A stretch of 64,000 nt of DNA from Loxodes magnus (GCA_946699065.1 CAMPDV010000454.1:1-64000); one strand, 5' to 3'; positions 24,323 through 37,640 are shown, counted from the stretch's first letter. Notes: a model not told the origin generated them from the letters alone. Made by a program: numbers and translations.

Positions 24323-24899
24323 ATATACTTAAGCTCTTTTACTCATTTAAGGCTGCTCACAGGATTGGATGTGAAATTAAAGATTCTAATTGAATTTATT
24401 TTCTTTTCATTATGAAAAATTAAAGCAAAACAACTTAATCATAAAATGATTTATTTTTTGATTTTATCTCATCTTTTTTTAAGTTTTATTAGTTAACCAA
24501 TTAAAAATTAAATACTTCTTTAGCAAATTATAAAATTTACTCAGTTCATCTAAGTTTTTTATGTTTTTACTTCAAATTTTAATGTTATTTTTTTAATATA
24601 CAACAAAAAAAATTGTATATAAAATTTAGATTGGACTGGTTATGATCATCTTAACTTAATTAAAGATAAGAAATTTTTTTAATCTCATTAGAAGTTTAAA
24701 TTAATCTTCAATTTTTTAATTTTATTTGATATTTAAGAGTTAGATTTTCTATAAATTTAATTAATTTCTTTCGCTTCAATGTTTATTCATTAAAATTCTT
24801 TTTAATATATATTTCTATTTTAGGTAGATATCTATCAAAATTTATATTGTAACTATAATTGAAAATAAAATCTTTAATAACTATAAAAGGAAAAAAAAT

Positions 24900-25493
24900 A
24901 TGGAACAGAACATTAGTCTCTCAAAAAATGCTGCTAGGAAGGCTAGGATACAAGCAGTTAAATAATCACATAAAACCGAAAAGAAATAAAAAAGTTCTAG
25001 TTCAGAATCATAAGGTAAACTTATGACAGGCATTGTGGAGCCAGAACAAGATATTACAGAGTTTCCCATAGAAATCCAAAAAATGATTGAGGATTTGAAA
25101 AGGGTAATTAAACAACAAGTAGAGACGATTTTCAACTAAAGTTGTCAAATACGCGAATTAATCACTAGCATTAATGAGAATAATAACGAAATGGACATAC
25201 TTAAAATGTAACTAATCGAAAATAAGCTCGTGACCCATGAACAATTATGGCTACAATCACAATAGTATTTAAAAAGAAATTCGATGATGGAAATTGAAAA
25301 AACTTAAATTGAAGTTTAGAAAGAATAGAAAGTAGAACCTTAAATTATTAATCAAAAATTCGAAGAGAGATTACAAAAAATAGAAAAAAAATATTTGCAA
25401 CTAGTCGTATAACTACACCTATAGTAAAAAGATGTTAATATTGCAATAATTAATATCATCTTCTTCGAAACTGCAGAAAAGGAAGAAGGTTGA
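24900..25493 (+). CDS. ORF1-like coiled-coil protein, intact 197 codons
   Basis: Open in ciliate code from ATG 24900 to TGA 25491-25493. The N-terminus MEQNISLSKNAARKAR is basic and matches the copy at 30237 (MEQNIRLSKNQARNAR). Next come a Ser run (SSSSES), a GKLMTG segment and about 120 residues of heptad-like sequence (IEIQKMIEDLKRVIKQQ, NNNEMDILKMQLIENK, FEERLQKIEKKYLQ). There is no zinc knuckle, so it forms a subfamily distinct from the 17, 46, 60 and 63 kb copies. The role is probably an RNA-binding, self-associating retroelement protein, inferred from layout. Paired stem-loops and the family 3' end follow. Absence of TGA suggests recent activity or selection. Confidence 0.65.
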
Positions 25494-25700
25494 ATGAAAG
25501 AGAACAACATAGAACTTGACTCCAACTAAATCAACTTTGGATAACGGAAAATGGCATCTACAAGTAAAAGCTTTTGTTCGCTATATTGAAAATACAAAGT
25601 GGTAACCTTCCACTAAAAAAAAAGCCATGGAATACAACCACATAAAAAAACTTGTCTGCAGGTACCTGGTTGAAAATCCAGGGATAGCAAACTTTAAACA
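25494..25700 (+). promoter_or_regulatory. 3' untranslated region with paired short stem-loops and A-runs
   Basis: After the stop comes a block that aligns with the tail of the 30237 unit. It contains AGTGG-TAACCTT-CCACT (about 25598-25614) followed by an A-run and GCC, then a weaker TGG-AATACAA-CCA loop with a second A-run. The family end GGTTGAAAATCC and AAACATTTAAG follows, with a TA-rich tail. Stem-loops next to A-runs at the 3' end of a non-LTR unit could be the signal recognised by the reverse transcriptase. That function is inferred. Confidence 0.5.
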
Positions 25701-25717
25701 TTTAAGTAAAAAAATAT

Positions 25718-25749
<32 letters not shown>

Positions 25750-26171
25750 TTATATAATAAAACTCTTTATTCTCTTTTCTGTATTATATTTTTATATTAT
25801 AAATTTTATTTTACTTGTTAAGTTTTTATCTTCATTTTTTTTAACTTTTAAGCTAAAGAAACTTGATAAAAAATTTTTAAATCATTAAGAATAACAAAAA
25901 AATTAACTTGTAAGATTAAGATAAATGTATTATTTAAAGCTTTAGTAAAACTTAAGATAAAGGAAAAAATCAATTAAAGTAAAGATATTAGACTAAGCAA
26001 AAATCTTATGCTTAAAATAAACTTATATTTGATTCTTTATCATTTAATTATCAAATACCTAAGATAAATTAACAAAACTAATACTCTAAATTAAATTAAA
26101 AGTTATATTCTATTTATATAATTAATTTGTCTTACACAGTATAAACAATCCTTATAGTAATATTTTTAAGT

Positions 26172-28448
26172 ATGAATAAAAATAAAATGAAAAGTTACTT
26201 AGATAAATATCAATAACTTTATGATTAAATATTTATAAATAGTTTTAGTATATAAAGCAATTTATCTAAATCGTTAATATATTAAATAACTAATTATCTA
26301 TCTATTTTTAATAATTTAATAATTTAGTTTGTTTAATTCTGCTATTAGTTTATTAATCTTTTTATTTCTAAGAATTTTAAATATTTAAGATAATAATTTC
26401 ACTCTAATAGTCTATTTCTTTATTTTTACTAAATATTCAAATAGTAATATCGATTTCTTAATAGAATTATCTAATTTGTAAATCTAAATTTATAATTTCC
26501 CAGTATTTTCAAAATTAATTCATAAACTTTGGAGTTTTAAGTTAAAAATTATTATTTCATTATTTATCTAAATTTTTAAATTTCAAGTTTCATTAATAAC
26601 ATGCTTAGAACATTTAAATACCTAAAGCAATGAAAAAAATAAACATTCTTCCGATTTTCAAAAAGGGAAACAAAAATAATTGATGTAATTGATGACCTAT
26701 CGCTTTATTGAACTGTCTACTTAAAATTTATGATAAAGCACGAACATAAAGACTTTAAGATTATATTTATGAACGAAACATTTTACATCCAGCCTAATTT
26801 GGATTTATTCGTAAACGCTCCACTACTTAGCAAATTTGAACTATTTAGTAAATTATAGACTTGCACCGTAGATATTCTCATAAAAAGTAATTAATTGCTA
26901 CTTAGATAGATGTAGAAAAAATGATTGATAGCATATCTAGGAAATTACTTTTTGATCATCTTAGAAGACTTAGGCTACCTTTGGACTTAATATTGGCACT
27001 AGAATCTCTTTATGATAATGTTGATGCTAAGTTTATATTTAATGGATATCTTATAAGAACAATTAAATATAACAATGGAGTATTATAAGGAAGTAGCCAT
27101 GCATCTATACTTGAAATATACTATGATATTGTTATAATATATTTAGAAGATAATCAGAAGAAATTAGAATTTCAAATATTATCTAAAAATTTCGTAGTAT
27201 AAACCTTCGCTGACGACTTAATCCAATTGTCCTCTTCCTAGAAAAAGGCCTAAAAATTATTACAAGCTACATCTACAGTTTTTGATTGAGTAAAACTTAC
27301 AATTAATGTAGCCAAATGTGAAGTAATAGAATTCTTGAAAAAAGTCAATGAAAAGAAAGCTAACCTTCTATTACTCTAAAGCTCAATGGTATTCCAATTG
27401 CTTAAAAAGTTGAAGTTACCTATTTAGGATATTAGTTAGGAATAAAATAAAATTACAAATTACATTGTACAGCAGTAGCTACCAAATACAGAGTAGCTAT
27501 TTAAAAACTACTGCAATACTTTTTAAATATGGATTAGTATCCCCTCTCAGCTTCAAAACTCTTTTAGAACTTTTATTTTGCCTAAAGTTGAATATGGAAG
27601 TGATATTACTCCGTGAGCTACTATTTCTGGAATTCAAGGAATAAAAAATAAGATAACAAAATCGTAAAGACTCATCTCAAGATAGATGTTTAGATCTTAA
27701 GAACTCACATTCAATGAGTCATGCTTTATTGACCTAAAATGGCTTCCTTTTACACATATAGCAACTCAAAATTTAATGCACTTTTATTAAAAATTAATGT
27801 AATATAGCAAAGAAAATCCTAACTAAGATACTGCTTTTCTATTAGAAAAATGCACTAATTAATTTACCATACTAGATACATATAAAGAAATGTATCGATT
27901 TGTATAATTTTGACATTTCACATGTTTAGAGTAATATGGATTTTTATAAACTCACAGAATAAAAAATAAAACATAAATTCTTAATGGAATGTCTCTCTAG
28001 GAATACACTTATGCCAACAGTAAAAAAAATTATAGACTAAATAGAAAATAATTAAAGTGTATTTCCTGAAATTACTTATACCAAATAAAATAAACACTAT
28101 ATTAGAAAGACTATTTCTATCTATAAACTGAGGACTTTTTCTTATAATTTTCAATAAGAACTTAGTAATCGCCACATTAAAGTTAGATATAGCATTATTT
28201 GCTTATGTGGCTAAGACTTTGATGAAACTGATCATATTTTTGATTGCTAATACTATGCAGACATTATTGAGGAACTTGGAAGTCATAAAACTTTTAAAGA
28301 AAAAGACAAGAAGAAACTAATTCTTTATGACTAAAACTATATAAACAAACATTTTTCAAAGAATCAAATTCCTAAAATAGACAAATTAATAAAAATTTTC
28401 ATTCTAAATTACAAAAAGAGCTTATTGAATGTTTAAAATACAAGATGA
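26172..28448 (+). pseudogene. LINE-type ORF2: linker, reverse transcriptase and C-terminal zinc finger
   Basis: A 153-codon linker starts at ATG 26172. In the same frame, across TGA 26631-26633, comes ILPIFKKGNKNN, the start of a non-LTR reverse transcriptase. Further landmarks: PIALLNCLLKIYDKA, AQFGFIRKRSTTQQI, a DVEK box with KLLFDHLRRLRLP, NNGVLQGSSH, the catalytic TFADDL (27206-27217; D-D kept), INVAKCEVIEF and VTYLGYQLG. Near 28170-28250 a CLCG...H-IFDC finger matches the zf-RVT type that ends many LINE ORF2 proteins. At least two frameshifts (near 27360 and 27570) and several TGAs break it; most TGAs sit where Trp is expected. No endonuclease domain was found directly upstream. The product would copy element RNA into DNA by target-primed reverse transcription. 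Confidence 0.85.
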
Positions 28449-30236
28449 GCTTTTAGAAGAGTTTCTAGAAGAAGAAAAAAAAGACAAATTTCATCAAGAC
28501 AATAAATAAAAATATATGATAGAGAAAGAACAAGAAGAAGCTTGATTGGTATTTACAAGCTTTTATCTTTCAAAATATTTGTAATATTTATAGTCTAAGT
28601 TATATTTATTGCAACTATTATATTTTAATTAATTAATTAATACATTCCAAATGTATGGCATCTCTTAAATATTTAACTACTATTACTTAGCAAAAAATAA
28701 TAAACCTAGTTCATTATATATACTTTAGTTTTAAATTATAAATTAAGCATTTTTAAATATTTAAGGTAGCATGTATATATCTTTTTTATTTGAAATAAAA
28801 TTTAATTAAAACTGTATTTAAATGACTAAGATTAAAAAATATGACTATAATATAGTTATATTATTATTTTAAATTATATGGTATTAAATGCTTATAGTTA
28901 TTAAATCTTTAGAATACAAATATTTTATTTTATATAAATACAATAATTATTTTATATTATATCTCCATAATTACTAATTAAATAAAAACTTCTATTATTA
29001 TGTTAATAATTTAAATATAAAGATAGTTTTATCTTAAAAAGAAAATTTATAATTTCTATCTTACTCAGCTATGTAAATTTAATTCCTTTATGATATTTTT
29101 TAGTTTAAAATAAATTTATTTTAATTAATTAATTTTACAAACAATAATTAAATAAAAAAATTATAAATTAGCATCTTTAATATAAAAAATAAAAGCATCA
29201 TAGTAAAATATTTGTATATTATCTATTTGAGCTAATAAATAATAATTAATAAAAGTAAAATTTACAAATTAAAGAAAAGGTAAACAAATTTATTAATGAA
29301 ATAAAGCATAAAACTTTAAATAAAGATACAAGTTATCTTTATTGACTTGTCTATAAAGTATCTTATTTAAGTTAATTGTTTTCATCAAAGTAGAGCTTGG
29401 AAAATGTTTTTGCTAATATTAACTTATTAAAACTTAAAAAAATAAAATGTAATTAAATCATTGCATATAAATTTTAAGTATTTATTTATATATAACTATG
29501 AATAAGCTTTTCTTACAATCTTATATATATAATAATTTAAAAAATTGAAATTTGCATATAAATTGAAGAGAAAAATTTAAATATAATCAAAATTTTTCTC
29601 TTATATAAAATTGTTATCATAAATTTAGAATAACTTACTCTATTTCAATATTACTAATAATATCTCTTTCATTTTTTTACTTATGAATGCATAAACTTAA
29701 AAGCAAGTTAATATATTGAAATTATTATTTTTTTTTACAAAATCATAATTAATATTAATTTCATTAAAAACATTAAATTTAGCTAAGCAAAAAGTATTAA
29801 ATAGATGATATTATTTAAATAATTAAAGAAAGTGAAATTAATAAAATAATAAATCTATTTGATATTTAAATAATAGTTTTTAAATATATTATATAAAGAA
29901 AAAACGTATAAATCATAAAATTAGGTATAAATTTAAAATATTAGAAAACATTTAATGAGATCAACCTAAAAAATTATAGGATAAAATTATGTGCTAATAT
30001 GTTTTTTTAATTTATTAACGATAAAAATTAAAAAATATTATAAATACTCTCTTTATTTTTAATCAAAGATTATACTCTGACTTATTTATTTAATTATCAC
30101 ATAAGAAAAGTTAACTCTTAAAATTAATAAAATTGAATTTGTAATATAATGAGAATGCTCGAAGCCAAGAAGATTAATAGATAATAAAATAGAAATTTTA
30201 AACTATTATTGCAAATTAATAAAATACTATAAAAAA
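28449..30236. other. acidic tail remnant, then AT-rich DNA
   Basis: Just after the ORF2 stop, another frame reads DELLEEFLEEEKKDKFHQ up to TGA near 28542, probably the shifted end of ORF2. The rest is AT-rich with no recognised feature. Confidence 0.4.
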
Positions 30237-30815
30237 ATGGAAATGGAATAGAATATTCGACTATCTAAAAATTAAGCAAGGAACGCAAGAAGAAGAGCTA
30301 ACAAAGAACTAGAGAAGAAGTAGAAATCAATGGAACACTTATCAAGCTCCTCTTCAGAAGGCAAAGTAATGGTTGGACAAGTTAATGAGAGCACTTCGCT
30401 TTCAATTGAAATGGAAAAGATGAAAAAATTAATTTCTAAATATGAAGAAGAAACATATAATCAAGGAGAAAGAATTAGAGAGCTTATGAATAACATTGAG
30501 GATCAAAATAACGAACTATTAATTCTTAGGAAATAGCTTATATAAAATAATATTGTGACAGAACAATAGCTCTATACTCAGTCTTAAAATAATTTCAAAC
30601 AAGGGGTAAACATGAGTATTGAAGTCCTCCCTTCTTAAGCAAAAGATTAAGAAATAAATATAGAATAAAATGTTGATAAAAGTTTAATTAAAAGAATAGA
30701 ACAAATAGAAAAATTAGTTTTGCCTTAGTTGAATAAAAAAAATAGACAAAAAATTGTTGATGTTGTAGGTCGAAATATCACTTATTAAAAAATTGTTAAA
30801 AATGATAAAAATTGA
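30237..30815 (+). CDS. ORF1-like coiled-coil protein, intact 192 codons
   Basis: Open from ATG 30237 to TGA 30813-30815 in ciliate code. The N-terminus MEMEQNIRLSKNQARNARRR is strongly basic. A Ser run (SSSSSEGK) follows, then coiled-coil sequence (SIEMEKMKKLISKYEEE, IRELMNNIEDQNNELLILRK, IKRIEQIEKLVLP). It pairs with the 24900 copy in length, order and several exact blocks. TAA/TAG occur many times in frame, always where Gln suits. The following 3' region carries two clear stem-loops. The role is inferred as for its partner: a retroelement ORF1 or structural protein. Confidence 0.7.
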
Positions 30816-31055
30816 AAAAAAGAGAAGAAATAAAAACATGAAGGATGTTAAACAAACTTTGAATAACCGACTCAGGAATTTATAAATAGAAATTATTTAG
30901 TGGTAACATGGAAAATTCATTGTGGTAGCCACCCACATTCAAAAAAAGGCCGTGGTATACATCCACGTTAAAAAAAAGGCGGAGCGAAATCGGTTGGAAT
31001 CCCGAAGAACTCCAAAACTCTTAACATTTAGTTTACATTATTATTATTATTATTG
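30816..31055 (+). promoter_or_regulatory. 3' region with two tandem stem-loops, A-runs and ATT tail
   Basis: TGTGG-TAGCCAC-CCACA (about 30921-30937) and CGTGG-TATACAT-CCACG (about 30951-30967) are each followed within a few bases by seven A and GGC. They resemble AGTGG...CCACT at 25.6 kb, with a compensating change in the outer base pair. The family 3' end (GGTTGGAATCCC, AACATTTAG) and an ATT run at about 31037-31055 follow. Confidence 0.6.
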
Positions 31056-34000
31056 CAAATTAATTTTATAAAACATTTGAAACCCTTTACTTCCACTGCT
31101 TAAAATTTTTTCTAAGAATTTCATTGCTTTGCAATATAGTAAATAAAATTGGTAACTTTGGAAATTAAAAAAATGAAATAAAATGTATACAAAAAGTTAG
31201 TAATTTACTAGTTTTTATTACTAAGAATTTTTTTTCTAGTTTTAAAGATAAAGATTTTGATTTAACATGCTTGTAGAGTATTTTATAAAAATGATGCATT
31301 AAAATCACTTAAAGCAATAAAAGGTTAATATAATGAAAAGCAAAAAACTAAAATAATTCTTATATAATATAATAAAAATATATAATAATACATTTATTTT
31401 TGATAAATTTTTATCATTTTACTTTATAAAATAATATCAACTAGTTTCATCGTGAGAATCTTGATTTTTGGAGAATTGCAATTACAATTATCTTTATTTT
31501 TTGAAATTTAACTTAGATATTTTTGCAAATTTTATATTCATTAAGATAATAAGGAGTTAATTAATAAAATATCAGAATAATATTAGATATAAGTTTCTTT
31601 TATTTAAATAAAAATAATTTAGAAAATCTTAAAAAAGAAATGAATTTATAATGCTTTTAAGTTATAATAGATAAAAATATAATTAAATAAGAGTTAAGTT
31701 TGTTTTTTAGATCGCTTCGACTTCAAACCTTGCTTATCTTATTGAATTTTTCTTAATATCTGTTAAATTCTGCAAAAAAGCACTGGAATAATATTAAGAA
31801 GAAAGTTTTAATTTCTGTATAATATTTTTATAAATTAAAATGTATTACTCTTCTTTTCTTTGCTCAGCAGATTACTGATTTCTTCTTATTGATTTCCTTT
31901 CAATAAGAAGATGGTTTGTTTTTACTTTCTGAAACAAATCGCTCCGATTTAATTCTTTAATCAAGGTCAAAGATGATAATTCCTCTCAAAATTTAATAAT
32001 TTTTCTTACCTTGGACTAAAGTACTTGGACAATACACTCTTTAGATCCGTTTTTTATTTTTTGAATATTGTAAACTTTAAATACTTAAAATTAAACACTT
32101 ATGTTTAAATATTAAAGAAATCAAGAAAAAAAATTAAATTTTATTCATATTTTTATTCAATTATATGAAAATAAGATAAAGCTTTAAGCAATTATTTTTA
32201 TTAAAAATCATTTGAAGTAATAAAATCCTGACAATTATGAAATTTTCTATTTAATAAAGGAAAAATGTGATTCATATTTAAGTTCCAGAGTAAAATTTAA
32301 AAATTTTGTTTAATTATTTTCATAGAAAAGAAAATTATATTTCTTGAATTAAGTTTAAAATATTATTTCTAGTTAATATGTTTTTACTAATAAATAAAGC
32401 AAATTTTGATTATTCTTAATATATTTTGTAATTTTAAAAATAAATATTTCATCCTATAAATTTTATTAGATAAAAATAGGAACTATATCATTTCGATATA
32501 TCAAAGATCAAATTTTTGATTAAAGATAAAGTAATCTTTATTAGTAAACTATTTAAGTGATTTTTCTTTCTATTCTAAACTATTTAATAAAATTTGATCT
32601 AAAAATACTTTAGAAGAAGTTAAATAAGGAAAGATTAATATTTTATTAAACTGTATTATATTTTTTATTTTGTTTCCGTTTTATCTTTTAGACAACATTA
32701 ATTTTATCACCTGTTAATCTAAATTTTTAATTATTTTATATATATGATTGATAAAGTTATAATATTCTATTAATTTTCAATTAAATCAAGACAATACTAT
32801 TTAATTTATAATTGTATGATTTATTTAAACTCTGTAGATATACTTATATATATCAATAATTATTTTATTTAGATTTTCTAATTATTAACTAATATACATT
32901 ATGATATAACATGATGCTTTACTTATCAATTTAACTATTTTCTTTTGCTTGTTTTAAATAAATATACTTAGTATAAAATAGCTTTGAAATTAAAATGGCT
33001 TGCGCTTTGTTTTTAATTAACTAGTATTAACATAGATTTGTCTTTATTTTCTAATTAGTAAAATACTTTAATTCTATTTCGATAATTTTTACTTTCATTT
33101 CATAATAAAATTCAATTTTCCTAAATTTTGAGCTATAGCAAATTAAAAAAATTGTTACTAAGCTTAACTTACTACTACCACTTTAAATAAACAAGATTTA
33201 AGTACAATAATGAATGTGGAGAAACTAAAAATATCATCAAAAGCAAAAACTAGGAATATAAAATATTGCTTCATATTAAAGCTCTTTAATTTTCTCTTTA
33301 CTTCATAGTTTTCTAATCTAGCAGTTCTATTTACTTTAGTTAAAATGCTAGCGTTTTAAAATAGAATTTATAAATAAAAGCAAGATAAATAATTTAATGA
33401 GATGAGCCAATTAAAGTTACTAATTTTTAAGATAATTAACTAAATAAGTAAACTCTAGATTTTTGCTTAATTCATCTAATTTTGGATATTTCATACACTA
33501 ATACATTCTTTTAAAGGTTTGGATTGAATAAATGAATTTAATAGAAATTATTAAACTCTAAAATATAAAATAATCAATTTATTTATTTTAGAATTAACAA
33601 TTATTTAAAAAAATTGACTAATATTTGTTTTAAAACTGGTTGTATAAATAAAACCAATTCATAAATAAAATGACTATTTATAAAAAAGTTGATTATAAAT
33701 CAAAATTAGAATTCAGAGTGTTGAATTTAAATTGAAGTTCTGTAATATTTCCTAGATAATTCTTTAAATAAATTAAATAAAAGAGTAGTTTAAAGACATT
33801 ATACTAATTTTAAGCGATATATTTAGATTGTATAATTTAAAAATATCTAATTATTTTGAAATTAGTATGAGATAAAAGTGAAAAGTTATAAAAGTAAAAT
33901 ATTGCATTAAATTTCTAAAAATATATTTAATTAATTAATTTCAAATATAAATAAAGTAAAAGGATGCTTACATTCATATTATGCAAAATTTAAAGTTTTA

Positions 34001-35689
34001 TCTTAATTATTTAATAAGATAAAAGAGATATTTAAATTATATATATGAGAATATGATTGCTATCAAATAATTTAACTTATTAATAAAAGTATTTAGCTTT
34101 AACTCTTTATTTTTCAAGTTTAATTTTTCCACTATTTTTCGTCTTTTCTTAATAAAATAATCTATTATTGTACTTGAGCTAAATAATTTTTTGAAATAAC
34201 GAAAAAGAACTGTAATGTTCGTAAAAATTTAAGTTAAATATAATAGTTTAGTTTGTAATAAGTTTAAACATTTTAGTAAGCAAATTAGTATAATGAAGCT
34301 TCTTTATTTTAAGGTTAGTTTTTATCAACTTTATATCTATATAAATAGGATAGATATTTAATAGTCTTTAAAGAAATTAAATTCCTTTCTTTAAATAAAA
34401 AATAAAGCAATGTGTTAGAGAAAGCTATATTAGATTGCTTTCAAGTAATGATTTTTCAAAAAATCATTACTTATTTTTATTTCTTTTGATGAATTGTATT
34501 TATATATTAAATGGTGCTGATATACCCTGTTAATTATTAAATTTGATATGTTCTTTTAAAAAATCTATAAGCTTATTAAAATAAATAAAAGCAAAATTAT
34601 TTAAACGATATTTTAGATCCATAATATATTTTATCAGGAAATAAAATAGTTACAAGAAACAGAAACTACATTAAAAACAAGCTTATATTATTTAATAGAA
34701 TATTTTATCTAACAATAAATTAAAAAAAATAGATTTAAGTAACAAAAGAGATTTGTAAAGAACAAAAATCTATAAAATTTTAAAAGTATATAATTATTAA
34801 TAAAGTTAAACTAAATAAATTTATTCTTAGATTTAGCTAAAAAATAAATAATATTAGCTAATTCACATTCAAAGGAAATTGCGAGTTTAATGGTTTAAAT
34901 TTATTTTGAATTTTATGATTATAAATTAATTTCTGTTTATATAATTAAAAGACTGCTCTTAAAGAAATTTCTTTAATAATTAAAGCTTCTAAAATTTTTC
35001 ATTTTCCTTTAAAACAAAAACATTCAATTTGAACGATTCAAGAGTATTATAGTTTTAGTATTCATCTATAAATTATTAAATTTTACAAGTATGTCTAAAA
35101 TAAATTAATAAAAGAAGCTAAAAATTACTAATATTCATCTGCAAAATTTATTTAGCTTTGTAAGTATAAATAAATAAGTTAGAACTTACAATAAAATTAA
35201 TAATAATAGAAGAGATTTTAGTATAAAAACATTTCTAAAATATGCTATAAAATAAATAAATAAAATGATTAAGTTCTTTAATATAAACATTTTTTATAAT
35301 TTTAAAATAGATTAAAATCAAATTTTTCAAATAAAAAAATATTTTTATTTAGGAAATAAAAATAACATAAAATTTCTAATTATTTTAAAAGTCGTAAAAT
35401 ATTAATTAAAAATAGGGTGAGGTTTTTACAGTTATTAAAATTTTATAGATTGGAGATTTGATCAAAATTAATAGTAGATATCTAAAAAATGCATAAACAA
35501 CAATAATTATCATTAATCAAAAAACGCTAGAAATTAACTTACTATTAATTAATTATAGCAATAAACATTTGTATAATTATTAAAATTGGTTGCTTTTAAC
35601 CTTATAAATTAAAAAATAGCTAAAAATTAAAAATTCAGACAAAAAATAATTTAATTAAGTTGAGTATCTGTAAACTTAAATAATTGAAG
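31056..35689. other. long AT-rich stretch without recognisable genes
   Basis: 4.6 kb of very AT-rich DNA. I saw no domain, family repeat, GC-richer island or notable hairpin. Confidence 0.5.
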
Positions 35690-36120
35690 ACAAAGCAATA
35701 ATAGTAGATATAAAAAAGCATTTCTCTAAAATGAAAAAATAAAAGGATATTTAAATATTTTGCATAATTAATAAAAAGATTCAATTAAAAATTAGTAAAG
35801 TAATGAAAGAGTTTCAGATTTAATAATAAGATAAAATAGAATTTTTAGATGACTATTATTTAGGAAAGTTGTGAGATTACAGAAATAAGCAAAAGAGCAT
35901 TATAGATTGTTAACTGAGTTGAATATTAAGGAGAATGGTAAGAATAAAAAATAAAATCGATGAATTAAAAAATTTCTTATGGATTCTAGATATACAAGGA
36001 TTTTATCTAGAAAAAAGAGACTGATTTGGATTCACTTTAAATAAAGCTGATAAATAAAAGTGGAGATAATGAGTTGAATATCTCAATAAAAATTTATTGT
36101 ATCTAGAAATAAAAAATTAA
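35690..36120 (+). pseudogene. possible AP-endonuclease start of a LINE ORF2, fragment
   Basis: Plus-strand frame with MVRIKNKIDELKNFLWILDI followed by GFYLEKRD. The NKIDELKNFL-WILDI pattern resembles the start of LINE AP-type endonucleases (N-x-R-G-x-x-K-x-x-E-L). Four TGAs fall in frame, at least three where Trp would fit (GKL_DYRN, LS_ILRR, KRD_FGF). The catalytic Glu of the usual QE(T/V) motif is not clear, so the call is tentative. The ORF2 linker-like piece at 37641 lies on the same strand and could be the same dead element. Confidence 0.35.
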
Positions 36121-37640
36121 GCATAAATAATTTAAATAAAATTTATTAGTAGATTTCTTAGCTATTTTTATATATAATAAACCATTATTACATCATTTTA
36201 ATAATTTATAAATAATATTTTTAAGATTAAGATTAAAAAAATTTATTTTATGAATCTATTTCTGTCTAAAATATATTAATTAAAGAATTATATTAGAAAA
36301 ATACCAATAATCTAAAAAGATTTAATTTCTTTATTACATACTAAACAGGTATTGTATCTAAAATATTTATTTTTAAATAAAATGTCTTATAACAAAGAAA
36401 TCAATATACTAAAAAAGGATTTAGTTTAAGTATTTCTTATTAATATTGATTTTAAATTTAAAAATTAAATTTTTATGGTAATTTTACTTTTTCAATTAAA
36501 GCATAATTTAAGATAGTTTTAAGCAAATTATATACAAAAATTAAATTTGTTTTAAATGGTTTATTCCTTTAAAATGAGGTATGTAAATACTTTAGAATAT
36601 TTATAAATAAAATTCAATAAAGCCATTATTTTTAAGTATCTGCTATGCTTCGTTTATCTTAGTTAAATATAATGTGCATATCACAAACCATAACATCATT
36701 TTGAGTAATTTTATATCTTACTTATCATAATTTTTTAAATTTTTATACTATAAACAGATAATCAGGAAAATAATAACATAGTATCTAAACAAAAATGAGA
36801 AAATAGTATAAAATATAGATAAGAAACTTTAAAATATAAAAATAATTAGAACATATAAAGATAAAACTGCAAAATATTTAATAAATAAACTTATAATATA
36901 AAATAATATTATAGACTTGCTTTTAATTATCTTTTGAAAATTATAAATATACAAATCTTACAAAATAGACAATTTGAAAATAAATTTATTATACAAGTTA
37001 TAAAAATAAATTTAATATTATTATCTTCAAATTTAATCATTTCAAAGTATTAAAATTTTATATTATAAAATAAAATTTATCATATAAAAGGTTTTAAACA
37101 ATGCTTTAAATAGTCAAAAAAACTATTTTTTTAATTTTAATTAAAATCATTTATTATGTATATTTCTTTTTTATAAATAATTCTATCAAAATCTTTCTTT
37201 AAAATATAACCAAAAATTTAATAAATATCAATTGATAATTATAAAGCTCTTTAGTCTCTTTTCAGTTTTAGGCTTATAATATGGTAAGCTTTATATATTT
37301 TATCAAACTCTTATTTTAATTTTTTATCTTTATTCATATTTATATATGACTTAGTTAAAGTAAGAAGATAGAATTCTTCAAATCAAATATTAACAATATA
37401 AAAAAATTTTAGTTATTAAGATTAAGATGAAATTTATTATTTTCCTTAAAATCAAATAAAAAGCAAAAAATTTTATACTTTTGAATAAAAAATAATTATT
37501 TCTTTATATCACTCTATTACAATGCTTCAATATAAATAACTATTAATCAATTAAATACCAAAGCTTTAAATATTTATATAATTTATTTTTCATATAGTAG
37601 ACAGCAATCCTTAAAGTAATCTTTTTTAAAATGAATAAAA
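36121..37640. other. AT-rich stretch between two ORF2-like scraps
   Basis: No recognised feature. If the flanking scraps belong to one LINE copy, this is where the rest of its endonuclease should be, but I cannot read one. Confidence 0.35.

Noticed and set aside
24881..25135. 84-codon minus-strand frame
   Set aside because: Antisense shadow of the intact plus-strand ORF1 at 24900.
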